Shown here one piece after another: positions 53,811 to 61,769 of a DNA stretch of 64,000 nucleotides (positions within the stretch are counted from its first letter, which is position 1; every line of letters starts with the position of its first letter). Under the pieces are notes generated by a model, which was not told the origin of the DNA, did not search any database, and saw only the letters and a program-made list of their open reading frames with translations. A program made the translations under genes and the position numbers. This DNA is from Motiliproteus sp041586735 (GTDB lineage Bacteria; Pseudomonadota; Gammaproteobacteria; Pseudomonadales; Balneatricaceae), in contig JBFGZQ010000009.1 in the NCBI GenBank assembly GCA_041586735.1, positions 62,001 to 126,000 of the forward strand, written 5' to 3'.

Positions 53811-56045
53811 CTAATATACATCTTCACGGTAGCGTCCCTGAGCTTTGAGCGTCAGTACATCGATACCGAGTGGCGCGATGATTTCGTCCAGCGCCACCAT
53901 GACACTGCTTGCCATGTTGCGACCACCACAAACCAGGATCTGCGCGCCCTTCTTGACCAATCGGCGTAACTCTTCTCCATCCAGGGCGATCTTGTCCTGC
54001 ACATAGGAGTGTTCATTGGCGCGGGAGAAAACCGTATTCAGCTTTGTCAGCCGCTTATCCCCGAGATAACTATTCAGTTCAGGCTCATAGAGAAAGTCGG
54101 ACTGCGGACAACGGCCTCCCCAATAAAGATGCATGGGGTGATGCGCTTTGTTGTTGCGAATGAAACCGACCAGCGGTCCAATGCCGGTACCCGCACCGAT
54201 TAGCACTATCGGTGCCTTGCCAGAGGCGGGGCGGAAGCTCGGATTGGGCTGGACGAAGGCCTCGATGGTGTCACCCACGGCTAGCGCATGGAGGAAGCTC
54301 GAGCACAGACCGCCGGGATGCTGGCGCACACAGATCTCCAGCATGCCATCCTTCGACGCACAGGCTAGGGAATAGAAACGCGGCACGCTGCTGCCCGGCG
54401 GCAGAATGCCGACCAGGTCGCCGGCCTCGAAATGCGATAGGCCGGTACGTCCCGGAAAACGCTTCAGCAGACCTTTGTCGCCACCTTTTGCGTTACCATC
54501 AGGGGCCTTGAAGCGCAGCACGGCAGTCGAGGCCTGTACGTCAGCACCGTAATCCACCCGCTCTACCAGCTCCAGGGTGGTGCTGCGTGGATGAGTCGGG
54601 GTATGGACCAGCGTCAACTCAGTATCGATCACCCTGCTCACAGCGCGGCCCCAGCTAGCGAACTCCTGCGGCGACTGCCGGTTGATGGTATCGAGCGGCA
54701 GTAACTGCGGCCACCCCCTGGCGATCAGCGCTGCCTCGACCTGTTTGGCGAACTGGCAAAACTCAGGAAATTGTCGATCACCGAAGCCCAGCACGGCATA
54801 GGGCAGCACAGCGGTATCCGGCATCTGCGACAAGCGCTTAAGAAACTGGCTGGCCGAGGCCGGTGCATCGCCATCCCCATAGGTCGAGGTCAGAATAAAC
54901 AGCCGTTTCGCGTGCGGATAACGGCTCGCAAGGCTGTTCATCGAGCGGGTGTGAACAAGAGATCCCGTTAAGTGAAGTGCATCATGCAGGGTTTTAGCAA
55001 AACCCCAGGTACTGTTGCTCTCGCTGCCAACCAGTATCAGCGTGTCGGCAACACGGGCGACACTATTATTGTTGATAGTCGTGGCCGACTGTTTACGACG
55101 CCACCAAACCTGAATGCCGGTCCATGCCATCAGCGGCACAGTGAGTGCGCTCAGGCCCAGTAGTAATCCGAGCCACCAGAGCCCCTCGCCAGTGTGCAGC
55201 ATGTAGATAAACTCATAGAGCTTCTGTTTGCCACCATAAGGCTGGTAGGACAGTAATTCACCTGTTGACTGATCCACAAACCCGCGACCCTGATGGGTTG
55301 TGATTGAAAAAACATCATTGTGATCTTGCGGATAGGGATAAACCAGCTCTCTGAGCTCGGTCACAGAGATGGCTGTTAATGCCGCAAGCCTGTCGATGGG
55401 TGCAGGCACACCGCCCTTCACATTGCCTGGAAAAGCAGATTCTGCGGATGGATACTCGGGTATCAATTCAAAAGTTACGGCTGACATATACAGACCGGTG
55501 GTGGCCGATAGTAGCAGGCCAAGCACGGCCAGCCGCCCCACTTGACAGTGTAAGCGCTGCCTGAGGGCGCCTTGAACCGGTCTAAAAAGCTGCCGCCAGC
55601 CGCCAAGTCTATTGGCCAGCATGAAAGCACCTGAAATGGTTAACAGCAGCATAAGAAAAGCTGCGATGCCTGCGCCAACCCGGCCGGGAGTATCAAGCAG
55701 ATATGAGCGGTGCAGGTTTTTCACCCAGACCATAATAGGTGAGGCTGAATAAGCCCCGATGGTTGTACCCGTTAGCGGATTGATCAGATCAGCGCCGGTC
55801 CGACCGGCGTCGCTAAAATAGACGATAATGCTGCCAGAGGGGGTTCGCTGTATCTGCTCAGCCCCCGGATAGCGAGACGCCAGCTTGCCGGTTAACTCGG
55901 CAACGCTGATAGAGGATGTGCCCACTAGCTTGGCCTGAGTGCGCTCCAAAAGCGGATTGACCGATAGCACCGCGCCCGTTATGGAGAGCAGTACAACCAG
56001 CAATGCCGCCAGCAAACCAGACCAAGAGTGACATTTACGTAGCAT
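53811..56045 (-). CDS. PepSY-TM / flavodoxin / NADPH-flavin reductase fusion
   Basis: A 744-residue membrane protein that should move electrons from NADPH across the inner membrane. The N-terminal PepSY-TM part (about 1-345) has four or more helices with candidate haem histidines (LRKCHSWSG, KNLHRSYLL, QRLHCQVG, YMLHTGEG). A flavodoxin domain (about 360-500: VGSESNSTWGFAKTL, STYGDGDAP, LGFGDRQFPEF) and a CysJ-like FAD/NADPH module (about 520-744: PRFYSLAC, GAGTGIGPLVGF, LVCGGRNM) follow. The ATG at 56045 has GGGAG upstream; a frame to 56126 overlaps the next gene. It lies 22 bp after the DUF2271 gene, so the two work together by inference. Confidence 0.88.
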   Translation of the reverse strand: MLRKCHSWSGLLAALLVVLLSITGAVLSVNPLLERTQAKLVGTSSISVAELTGKLASRYPGAEQIQRTPSGSIIVYFSDAGRTGADLINPLTGTTIGAYSASPIMVWVKNLHRSYLLDTPGRVGAGIAAFLMLLLTISGAFMLANRLGGWRQLFRPVQGALRQRLHCQVGRLAVLGLLLSATTGLYMSAVTFELIPEYPSAESAFPGNVKGGVPAPIDRLAALTAISVTELRELVYPYPQDHNDVFSITTHQGRGFVDQSTGELLSYQPYGGKQKLYEFIYMLHTGEGLWWLGLLLGLSALTVPLMAWTGIQVWWRRKQSATTINNNSVARVADTLILVGSESNSTWGFAKTLHDALHLTGSLVHTRSMNSLASRYPHAKRLFILTSTYGDGDAPASASQFLKRLSQMPDTAVLPYAVLGFGDRQFPEFCQFAKQVEAALIARGWPQLLPLDTINRQSPQEFASWGRAVSRVIDTELTLVHTPTHPRSTTLELVERVDYGADVQASTAVLRFKAPDGNAKGGDKGLLKRFPGRTGLSHFEAGDLVGILPPGSSVPRFYSLACASKDGMLEICVRQHPGGLCSSFLHALAVGDTIEAFVQPNPSFRPASGKAPIVLIGAGTGIGPLVGFIRNNKAHHPMHLYWGGRCPQSDFLYEPELNSYLGDKRLTKLNTVFSRANEHSYVQDKIALDGEELRRLVKKGAQILVCGGRNMASSVMVALDEIIAPLGIDVLTLKAQGRYREDVY

Positions 56046-56067
56046 GGCAGGGCTCCCAATCAGCCTC

Positions 56068-56538
56068 TCAAAGTGCGTAAGTGAAGGCTTTGACGTAGCC
56101 GCGACCCGTGACAGGTTTACCGGCACCGGCGCTGGTTAATGGCACCACAACATCATCGCGATTGTCGCGCATATCTTCGACCGCTGAATCCACTCTGAGC
56201 TGAAAACCTGAATCAATATAAGCATCAGCCAGATCAAAGGTTACCGTTAAAGTCTTACCTCTGGTAACGCTGGCGCCGGTCAGCCCGTCATATTCACTGC
56301 TGCGCAGGCCACTGCCACGCGCCCAGCCACTCAAATGCTGGTAATATTTTGACTTCTGCCCAGCGATCCACAACGTATTCTGATACTGACCTGCTGCATT
56401 GGTTAAATAGATCGCCAGATAGGCTCCATCACCACTATAATTTTGCAGCTCGGTGGTTAAAACTATTTCGCGCGCAGAGACCGTTGTGCATAACGCAGAG
56501 GCGCTGATCATGCACAATGTCATGGCTAAATGTTTCAT
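56068..56538 (-). CDS. DUF2271 periplasmic protein with a flavinylation-type motif
   Basis: A 156-residue protein with a signal peptide (about 1-22, cleavage after VSA) and a DUF2271 domain (AYLAIYLTNAAGQYQNTLWI, KSKYYQHLSGWARG). Residues 84-90 read DGLTGAS, which fits the D-x-x-(S/T)-G-A-(T/S) signal where ApbE attaches FMN to Thr (here T87). I infer a covalent flavin and an electron carrier role with the adjacent reductase. No apbE is in the window. An AAGGAGAT site supports the start. A 14-bp repeat array lies directly upstream. Confidence 0.85.
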   Translation of the reverse strand: MKHLAMTLCMISASALCTTVSAREIVLTTELQNYSGDGAYLAIYLTNAAGQYQNTLWIAGQKSKYYQHLSGWARGSGLRSSEYDGLTGASVTRGKTLTVTFDLADAYIDSGFQLRVDSAVEDMRDNRDDVVVPLTSAGAGKPVTGRGYVKAFTYAL

Positions 56539-56553
56539 CCTGTTATCTCCTTG

Positions 56554-56609
56554 GTACTTATTCGGTAGTACTTATTCGGTAGTACTTATTCGATAGTGCT
56601 TATTCGATA
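56554..56609. repeat. Four 14-bp tandem units between the DUF2271 and PepSY genes
   Basis: GTACTTATTCGGTA twice, then GTACTTATTCGATA and GTGCTTATTCGATA. The last unit includes the stop codon and the last codons of the PepSY gene; the first lies next to the DUF2271 ribosome site. Confidence 0.9.
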
Positions 56610-56992
56610 GTGACCTTGGGTTTATTTTTTGGTGTATTACTTTCTGAATTCAGGTAATCCCCTGGTTTTTTAGGACTGCCTTGGCTACCTGGATTCAGGT
56701 AATCAGAGGCGTCACCTGAGCCATCAAACTTAATTTCCAGCTCAATAATTTTCAGTGAAGCGGGCGAAAATTTAGCTTTTACTCGATGACCATTACGGTC
56801 CAAGCCCTTGATTTCATAACAGCCGTCATCCACTTTAATCCGTTTTACATCCCAGCCATTGCCTATAATCATCTGACGAAGTTGTTCTTTAGGTTGCCAC
56901 TCTGCCACAGGGTCAGTGCAATCATCGTCTGCCAGCGCAGCGCCACTCATCAAACATGAGGCGAAAACAGCAGTAATCAGTTTGTTTTTCAT
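56600..56992 (-). CDS. Small periplasmic PepSY-domain protein
   Basis: A 130-residue protein with a signal peptide (about 1-21, cleavage after AALA) and one PepSY domain (about 30-90: GNGWDVKRIKVDDGCYEIKGLDRNGHRVKAKF split over two strands and a helix). Small PepSY proteins often accompany two-component and metal- or redox-related genes. A low-complexity tail with DYLN twice follows. The ATG at 56992 has AGGAGA upstream; 57043 is a weaker start. It lies between the DUF2271 gene and the ferric-reductase-like gene on the same strand. Confidence 0.82.
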   Translation of the reverse strand: MKNKLITAVFASCLMSGAALADDDCTDPVAEWQPKEQLRQMIIGNGWDVKRIKVDDGCYEIKGLDRNGHRVKAKFSPASLKIIELEIKFDGSGDASDYLNPGSQGSPKKPGDYLNSESNTPKNKPKVTIE

Positions 56993-57070
56993 GGTGTATC
57001 TCCTGTTTATGTCATTATTCATGCTAAACGACTTTCCTGACATTGAGCTGAAAACAACGTCGTTTTAATG

Positions 57071-58426
57071 TTATCGCAGCTCAAATGCTTCCTTACGAAA
57101 AAGTAAAGATCCTTGTAAACTTTTCCGTAATTCATTTTCTAATATTTTGGCCCAGCCTGCGGGTCCACAAAACCATACTTCCATCGCGCCTGTCTTTGAA
57201 TGTTGAGTCAGGAGCTGATCTGCCGTGAGTTTTTTGCCTTGATGGCTGTCATGTATCTGCAATTGAATACCCGTTAAGCCGATACAAGCCTTTTGTAACC
57301 GCTTAACGAAGGGATCTGTGGCGCTATTATTAGTGCAATAGTGCATCTCAGCCACGAGAGCATTATCTGGCTGGTTTTGCAGCGCTTCAAGCCAGGCTAA
57401 AAAGGGTGTTACGCCAATGCCGCCAGCGATCCAGATTTGAGTGGCATTGGGTTTGCGCTGTTTGAAGTTAAACTGTCCATAAGGGCCTTCAACGGTGACC
57501 GATTGACCCGTTTTTAGTTTGTGATCCAAGCGCTTGGTATAATCACCCAGCGCTTTAATCTGAAAAGTAACTTGGCCGTTACCCTGATCCGAACTGGCAA
57601 TCGTAAACGGATGAGCCCCTTCACTACGATCAAAAGTAACGAAAGCAAACTGTCCAGCACGATGCCCTTGCCATTTTTTTTCAAGCTGGCACTCGACTTC
57701 GGTGATGCCTGTTGCCGAGGTTGCGATTGAATTGATGGTGCCCTGAGCCTGCCGTGACTGCCCCACCTTGCCTCTGAGGGACAGGATGCTAGCTAAGCTT
57801 CCTCCTGCCAGCATCAGCGCCATCAGCAAGCCTACCGGTTGTTGCCACCAAGCTAGAGGGGCCAACCAGACAGCGTGAAAGACCAGTGCTAGATACAGTA
57901 CTGGCATCGCACGGTGCAAATAGCGCCAGATGTTGTAAGGGAAGCGCTTCCAAAGGGTAAGTATGAGCATGGCAAAAACTAAATAGACGGCCCATTCTCC
58001 AATCTCTTCAGCCCCGTCTCTCATCATGTCGATAAAACCTGAGAATTCTTGCTCGGGTAAACGTCCGGCTCGTCCAAATATTGATTTAACCAGGTCATCG
58101 CCCATTTCAATCAGCCAATGAAGCACTGCAAAGACGACCGCCAAAATGCCGGTCCATTTGTGGAGACGATAAATTTGATCAAGGCCATTGAAGGGCGCCT
58201 CTAACCAAGCCGGGCGAGTAGCCAGCATCAGGGTCACGGACATGAAACCGATAGACAGTAATCCGCTAAGATAGAGGCTATTATCATAAATTTCCCAAGG
58301 CAGAGAGGCCGCTACCCTGGTGTTCATATGATAGCTCCAGCCCCAGACAATAAAAATTCCGACGGCTATTAGGGCGAGGGTGATACTTAGTTTTTGATGT
58401 TTCATCTTAGCCAACCAGTTATGCAT
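57071..58426 (-). CDS. Ferric-reductase-like transmembrane oxidoreductase
   Basis: A 451-residue inner-membrane flavocytochrome. About seven helices carry two pairs of haem histidines with the family spacing (H89/H103 in YRLHKWTG and AVLHWLIE; H171/H184 in RYLHRAMP and LVFHAVWL). A C-terminal FAD/NAD(P)H domain has AHPFTIASS, GGIGVTPFLAW and WFCGPAGW. The family moves electrons from NAD(P)H outward to metals or periplasmic acceptors. The ATG at 58426 is preferred to a TTG at 58474. It is divergent from the two-component genes and probably under their control. Confidence 0.88.
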   Translation of the reverse strand: MHNWLAKMKHQKLSITLALIAVGIFIVWGWSYHMNTRVAASLPWEIYDNSLYLSGLLSIGFMSVTLMLATRPAWLEAPFNGLDQIYRLHKWTGILAVVFAVLHWLIEMGDDLVKSIFGRAGRLPEQEFSGFIDMMRDGAEEIGEWAVYLVFAMLILTLWKRFPYNIWRYLHRAMPVLYLALVFHAVWLAPLAWWQQPVGLLMALMLAGGSLASILSLRGKVGQSRQAQGTINSIATSATGITEVECQLEKKWQGHRAGQFAFVTFDRSEGAHPFTIASSDQGNGQVTFQIKALGDYTKRLDHKLKTGQSVTVEGPYGQFNFKQRKPNATQIWIAGGIGVTPFLAWLEALQNQPDNALVAEMHYCTNNSATDPFVKRLQKACIGLTGIQLQIHDSHQGKKLTADQLLTQHSKTGAMEVWFCGPAGWAKILENELRKSLQGSLLFRKEAFELR

Positions 58427-58616
58427 TGAGTGCTCAGAGTATCCTGTATTCCTGACAGCAACCTGAAAATACAAAATGAGACTTAACCCTTAAATACAAT
58501 AACTGCACATGGATGAGCAGTAAAACAATTTGCGTGTTGCTATTATTTAAGTTTTCAGCTTATTGTCAGGAACTTGGGTTATGATCAGACTTACTAAGAC
58601 GTTCTAAGGGTACGAA
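58427..58616. promoter_or_regulatory. Divergent control region between the reductase and the two-component system
   Basis: The 190-bp AT-rich region has CTTAA at 58482 and 58489 and TTTAAG at 58546, loosely like direct-repeat sites of OmpR-family regulators. No promoter can be fixed with confidence. Confidence 0.3.
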
Positions 58617-59276
58617 ATGCGTATACTATTAGTAGAGGATGCCGAAGGTTTAGGCGAAGTGATACAGGATCAAATATCAGATGAAGGTCATGCGCTTGAC
58701 TGGGTTCAAAGCCTTTCCCATGCCGAAACCAGCCTCCACACCACTCACTATGATTTAATTCTTCTCGATCTGATGTTGCCAGACGGAAGTGGCATCGATT
58801 TGTTACAAAAGATACGACAATCTGGTAAAACAACCCCGGTGATTATTTTAACCGCCAGAGACCAAATTTCCGATCGTATTAAGGGGTTGAATGCTGGCGC
58901 GGATGATTACCTGGTAAAACCCTTTGACCTATCAGAACTCTCCGCCCGCATAGCGGCAGTTTCCAGACGCTATGCGGGCAATCCAAACCCCATACGGCAG
59001 ATCGGAACCTTAGAAGTTGATCTGACTAGGCATTTTATTTCTCGTGATGGTGTCTCGATCAATTTAACGGCCCGGGAGTGGGCCTTGTTTGAAGCCTTCA
59101 TCCAAAGACCCGGCACCGTACTCTCAAAATCACAACTAGAAGACCATCTTTATGCTTTTGGAGCAGAAATCGAAAGCAATACCATTGAGGTTTATATTAG
59201 TAGGCTTCGAAAAAAACTGGGTAAGGATTATTTTGAGACGGTTCGCGGTTTGGGATATAGCATGAGGCGTCCATGA
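58617..59276 (+). CDS. OmpR-family response regulator
   Basis: A 219-residue regulator with an N-terminal receiver (phospho-acceptor D51 in LILLDLMLPDGSG, acidic pair E7/D8, K101 in DYLVKPFD) and a C-terminal winged helix (LTAREWALFEAFIQRPG to EVYISRLRKKLG). It resembles the QseB/PmrA branch. It overlaps the kinase gene by 4 bp. Its likely targets are the redox genes divergent from it. Confidence 0.93.
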   Translation: MRILLVEDAEGLGEVIQDQISDEGHALDWVQSLSHAETSLHTTHYDLILLDLMLPDGSGIDLLQKIRQSGKTTPVIILTARDQISDRIKGLNAGADDYLVKPFDLSELSARIAAVSRRYAGNPNPIRQIGTLEVDLTRHFISRDGVSINLTAREWALFEAFIQRPGTVLSKSQLEDHLYAFGAEIESNTIEVYISRLRKKLGKDYFETVRGLGYSMRRP

Positions 59277-59317
59277 CTTCGCAGCAAATGACCTCGCCGC
59301 AAATGAAGTCGCCACAA
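59273..59317 (+). repeat. Three 15-bp tandem units, each with ATG, at the start of the kinase gene
   Basis: Units at 59273, 59288 and 59303 encode MTSQQ, MTSPQ and MKSPQ. The 15-bp period keeps the reading frame. Confidence 0.9.
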
Positions 59318-60640
59318 AGTCTTCAGAAAGTCCTTGGTATTGGCTTAACTGTGGGTGTGAGCTTACTGTGGATGGTTGCATTATCAGGTGCCGTATATGT
59401 TTCACATAACAAACTGAATGAACTATTTGATAGCGCGCTAACGGAAACCGCTCAACGTATCATGCCGCTCGCTATTGTTGAAATATATAACAGAGAAGAT
59501 CCAAAACAATCGCAACAGATAATGTCATTTGCAGCTCACAATGAGCGTCTTGTATACCTTGTTCGTAATGAGCTCGGGCAGATTTTATTGCAATCTCATA
59601 ACGCTGATCCTACAATTTTTAATCAAACATTACTCGAAGGATTTAGCTCATCAGCGACTCATAGATTTTACGGAGTTTCAGCAGTACAAAATACATTACA
59701 CATAGAGGTTGCCGAACCGCTGACTCAAAGACGAGCAGCAACAATAGAAATGGCCATCTCTTTATTATGGCCATTAGTATTACTTATCCCTCTTTGTTTT
59801 ATCGGTAGCTGGGTATTTGTGCGTTACAGTTTGCGTTACGTTATTGCTTACCGTGATGAAATTGAATCTCGTGGTAGTGGCAATCTCTCACCGGTCAGAG
59901 TGAAAGGCTTGCCAACTGAAGTACTCACTATCGCCAAGTCTGTCAATAATTTACTGGATCGCTTACGACGAGCGCTAGAATCAGAACGAGCGTTCACGGC
60001 TAACAGTGCCCATGAGTTACGAACACCCATTGCCACTGCATTGGCACAAATTCAACGGCTACAGCAAGAGGTTTCAGCGGAACCCATTAAAGATAAGCTG
60101 GTTAAAATTGAAACGACTATAAAAGGCTTATCAAGTTTGTCAGAAAAGTTGATGCAGCTGGCCAAGGCCGAAGGCGGAGGACTTTTATCGACTGAGCGAC
60201 ATGATCTGATTAGCCTGTTAAGGCTGATTATTGACGACACCCAGCGATCGGTCTCAGCGAGAACAATTACGCTGACACTGCCGCCAAATGGAGAATTTAC
60301 ATCCATTATAGACCCGGATGCTTTTGCTATATTGATTCGGAATTTACTCGATAATGCCATCAAACACGGGATTAATAATCAACCGGTCGAGATTCACTTT
60401 TCTTCCGAAGGCGTATTGAGGATCGTCAATGCGGCCAAGGTCATACCTGCCGAGACACTCGTGCAACTGCGCCAACGGTTTGTTAGATCAAATATCTCTG
60501 TTCAAGGTTTGGGGCTTGGGCTCGCTATTGCTGATGCAATAGTCACAGGCGTAGGTGCAACAATGACGTTCAACTCCCCGGCCACTGGGCGAGCAGATGG
60601 ATTTGAAGTGAGTGTAGATTTTTCGGTAATAGATAATTAA
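59273..60640 (+). CDS. Sensor histidine kinase
   Basis: A 455-residue membrane kinase with two helices (about 21-43 and 161-183), a periplasmic sensor of about 115 residues, a HAMP-like linker, the H-box FTANSAHELRTPIATAL (H247) and an ATPase domain (N-box LLDNAIKHG, G-box LGLGLAIADAI). It forms a pair with the regulator before it. The first 15 codons are three 15-bp tandem repeats, each starting with ATG, so three in-frame starts exist. Confidence 0.92.
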   Translation: MTSQQMTSPQMKSPQSLQKVLGIGLTVGVSLLWMVALSGAVYVSHNKLNELFDSALTETAQRIMPLAIVEIYNREDPKQSQQIMSFAAHNERLVYLVRNELGQILLQSHNADPTIFNQTLLEGFSSSATHRFYGVSAVQNTLHIEVAEPLTQRRAATIEMAISLLWPLVLLIPLCFIGSWVFVRYSLRYVIAYRDEIESRGSGNLSPVRVKGLPTEVLTIAKSVNNLLDRLRRALESERAFTANSAHELRTPIATALAQIQRLQQEVSAEPIKDKLVKIETTIKGLSSLSEKLMQLAKAEGGGLLSTERHDLISLLRLIIDDTQRSVSARTITLTLPPNGEFTSIIDPDAFAILIRNLLDNAIKHGINNQPVEIHFSSEGVLRIVNAAKVIPAETLVQLRQRFVRSNISVQGLGLGLAIADAIVTGVGATMTFNSPATGRADGFEVSVDFSVIDN

Positions 60641-60655
60641 ATTGAGTCTAGGATA

Positions 60656-61591
60656 ATGACCGTTCGCAGGAACCCGGGGATCATCGTAATGGGTAGCCAG
60701 ACATTGAAATATAGTAAAAATCCCGCAGCAATAGCCGCATTATGGATGGCGGGCACCTTAGCTTCTTTTATGGCCATGGCCATCGGGGGGCGAGAGTTGT
60801 CCGAGGAACTTAGCACTTTTCAGATCCTGTTCTTCCGCAGTGCGATTGGTTTGTTGATTATTAGTTACCTGTTGTACCGCAGTGGCTGGCACCTGATCCG
60901 CACTTCCGCTATATCGACACATATTTTAAGGAATATCGCCCATTACGGCGGCCAATTTGGTTGGTTCTACGGTCTGGCATTGATACCACTTGCAGAGGTT
61001 TTTGCGATTGAGTTCACAGTACCTGTGTGGACAGCCATACTGGCCGTATTTATGTTGGGCGAAAGGCTGTCTGGAGTCCGTATGATCGCCATTGGATTGG
61101 GGATTGTGGGAATATTTATCATTTTGAAACCGGGGCTAGAAATAGTGAATCCAGCTGCACTTGCAGTGTTGGGAGGGGCCATCTGTTACGCCATTGCTCA
61201 CATAAAAACTAAAAAGTTAGCCCATATCGACCACCCTCTTTGCATCTTATTTTACATGACGGTTATCCAGCTACCGTTAGGACTCATTCCAGCATTATAT
61301 GATTGGCGCACGCCACCCTTTGAGGTGTGGCCATGGATAATCGTTGTAGGAGTGACAGCCTTGAGTGCACATTACTGCATAACACGAGCACTGCAGTTGA
61401 TTGATGTTACGGTTGTCGTGTCCATGGACTTTTTGAGGCTACCACTGATAGCGGTGGTTGGTTTTTTACTTTATGGCGAGCCCATGGAGTGGGCCGTTTT
61501 ATTGGGTGCATTGGTGATGTTTATTGGAAACTATCTGAGCATCCAAGCTGAAAAAAAGAAACTTTTAAAGACTCAAAAATCAAGCACTTAG
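60656..61591 (+). CDS. EamA/DMT-family transporter
   Basis: A 311-residue inner-membrane protein with ten helices in two EamA repeats. It begins near AALWMAGTLASFMAMAIGGRELSEEL; the ends of the repeats are FAIEFTVPVWTAILAVFMLGE and VVSMDFLRLPLIAVVGFLLYGE. The family exports amino acids or other metabolites; the cargo is unknown. The start is the ATG at 60656 or 60689. It is 15 bp after the kinase gene and is the last gene of the accessory block. Confidence 0.88.
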   Translation: MTVRRNPGIIVMGSQTLKYSKNPAAIAALWMAGTLASFMAMAIGGRELSEELSTFQILFFRSAIGLLIISYLLYRSGWHLIRTSAISTHILRNIAHYGGQFGWFYGLALIPLAEVFAIEFTVPVWTAILAVFMLGERLSGVRMIAIGLGIVGIFIILKPGLEIVNPAALAVLGGAICYAIAHIKTKKLAHIDHPLCILFYMTVIQLPLGLIPALYDWRTPPFEVWPWIIVVGVTALSAHYCITRALQLIDVTVVVSMDFLRLPLIAVVGFLLYGEPMEWAVLLGALVMFIGNYLSIQAEKKKLLKTQKSST

Positions 61592-61667
61592 ATGCGACGT
61601 CATCACCGACTTACTGGCGACTCCTGCCAAAGGTCAACGTTCCACACTACCGATCAAAAATGGGTAC

Positions 61668-61722
61668 TACTGGCCGGACAATCCGCGCGAGGCGCGAGCC
61701 ACCCTCGGAACCAAAAAATGGG
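61668..61722 (+). pseudogene. Fragment of the hrpB 3' end
   Basis: By my count 46 of 54 bases match hrpB at 53437-53490. The frame reads YWPDNPREARATLGTKK against YWPDNPREAQATRGTKK at the HrpB C-terminus. The upstream part of hrpB is missing. It lies about 50 bp from the sseA stop, which preserves the old convergent junction. Confidence 0.85.
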
Positions 61723-61769
61723 TGGCAGACAACAACGCGCTCCGGCGACTCATGTCGGAAAAAACTAGA

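Larger units (their letters stand above)
53512..61769. other. Accessory gene block inserted between hrpB and sseA
   Basis: The block holds seven genes of redox, signalling and export function, with lower GC in its right part. It is bounded on the left by a decayed sseA fragment just after hrpB and on the right by a decayed hrpB 3' fragment just before sseA. No integrase, transposase or tRNA target is seen. The arrangement implies insertion with partial duplication of the hrpB/sseA junction, for example by homologous recombination with DNA from a relative. Confidence 0.75.

Noticed and set aside
53468..53827. 119-codon minus-strand frame between hrpB and the flavodoxin reductase
   Set aside because: It runs into hrpB and reads the sseA fragment in the wrong frame. 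The part NPHRDQLSYRLDTDFGRLDL looks protein-like and may be another gene remnant, but I cannot name it.
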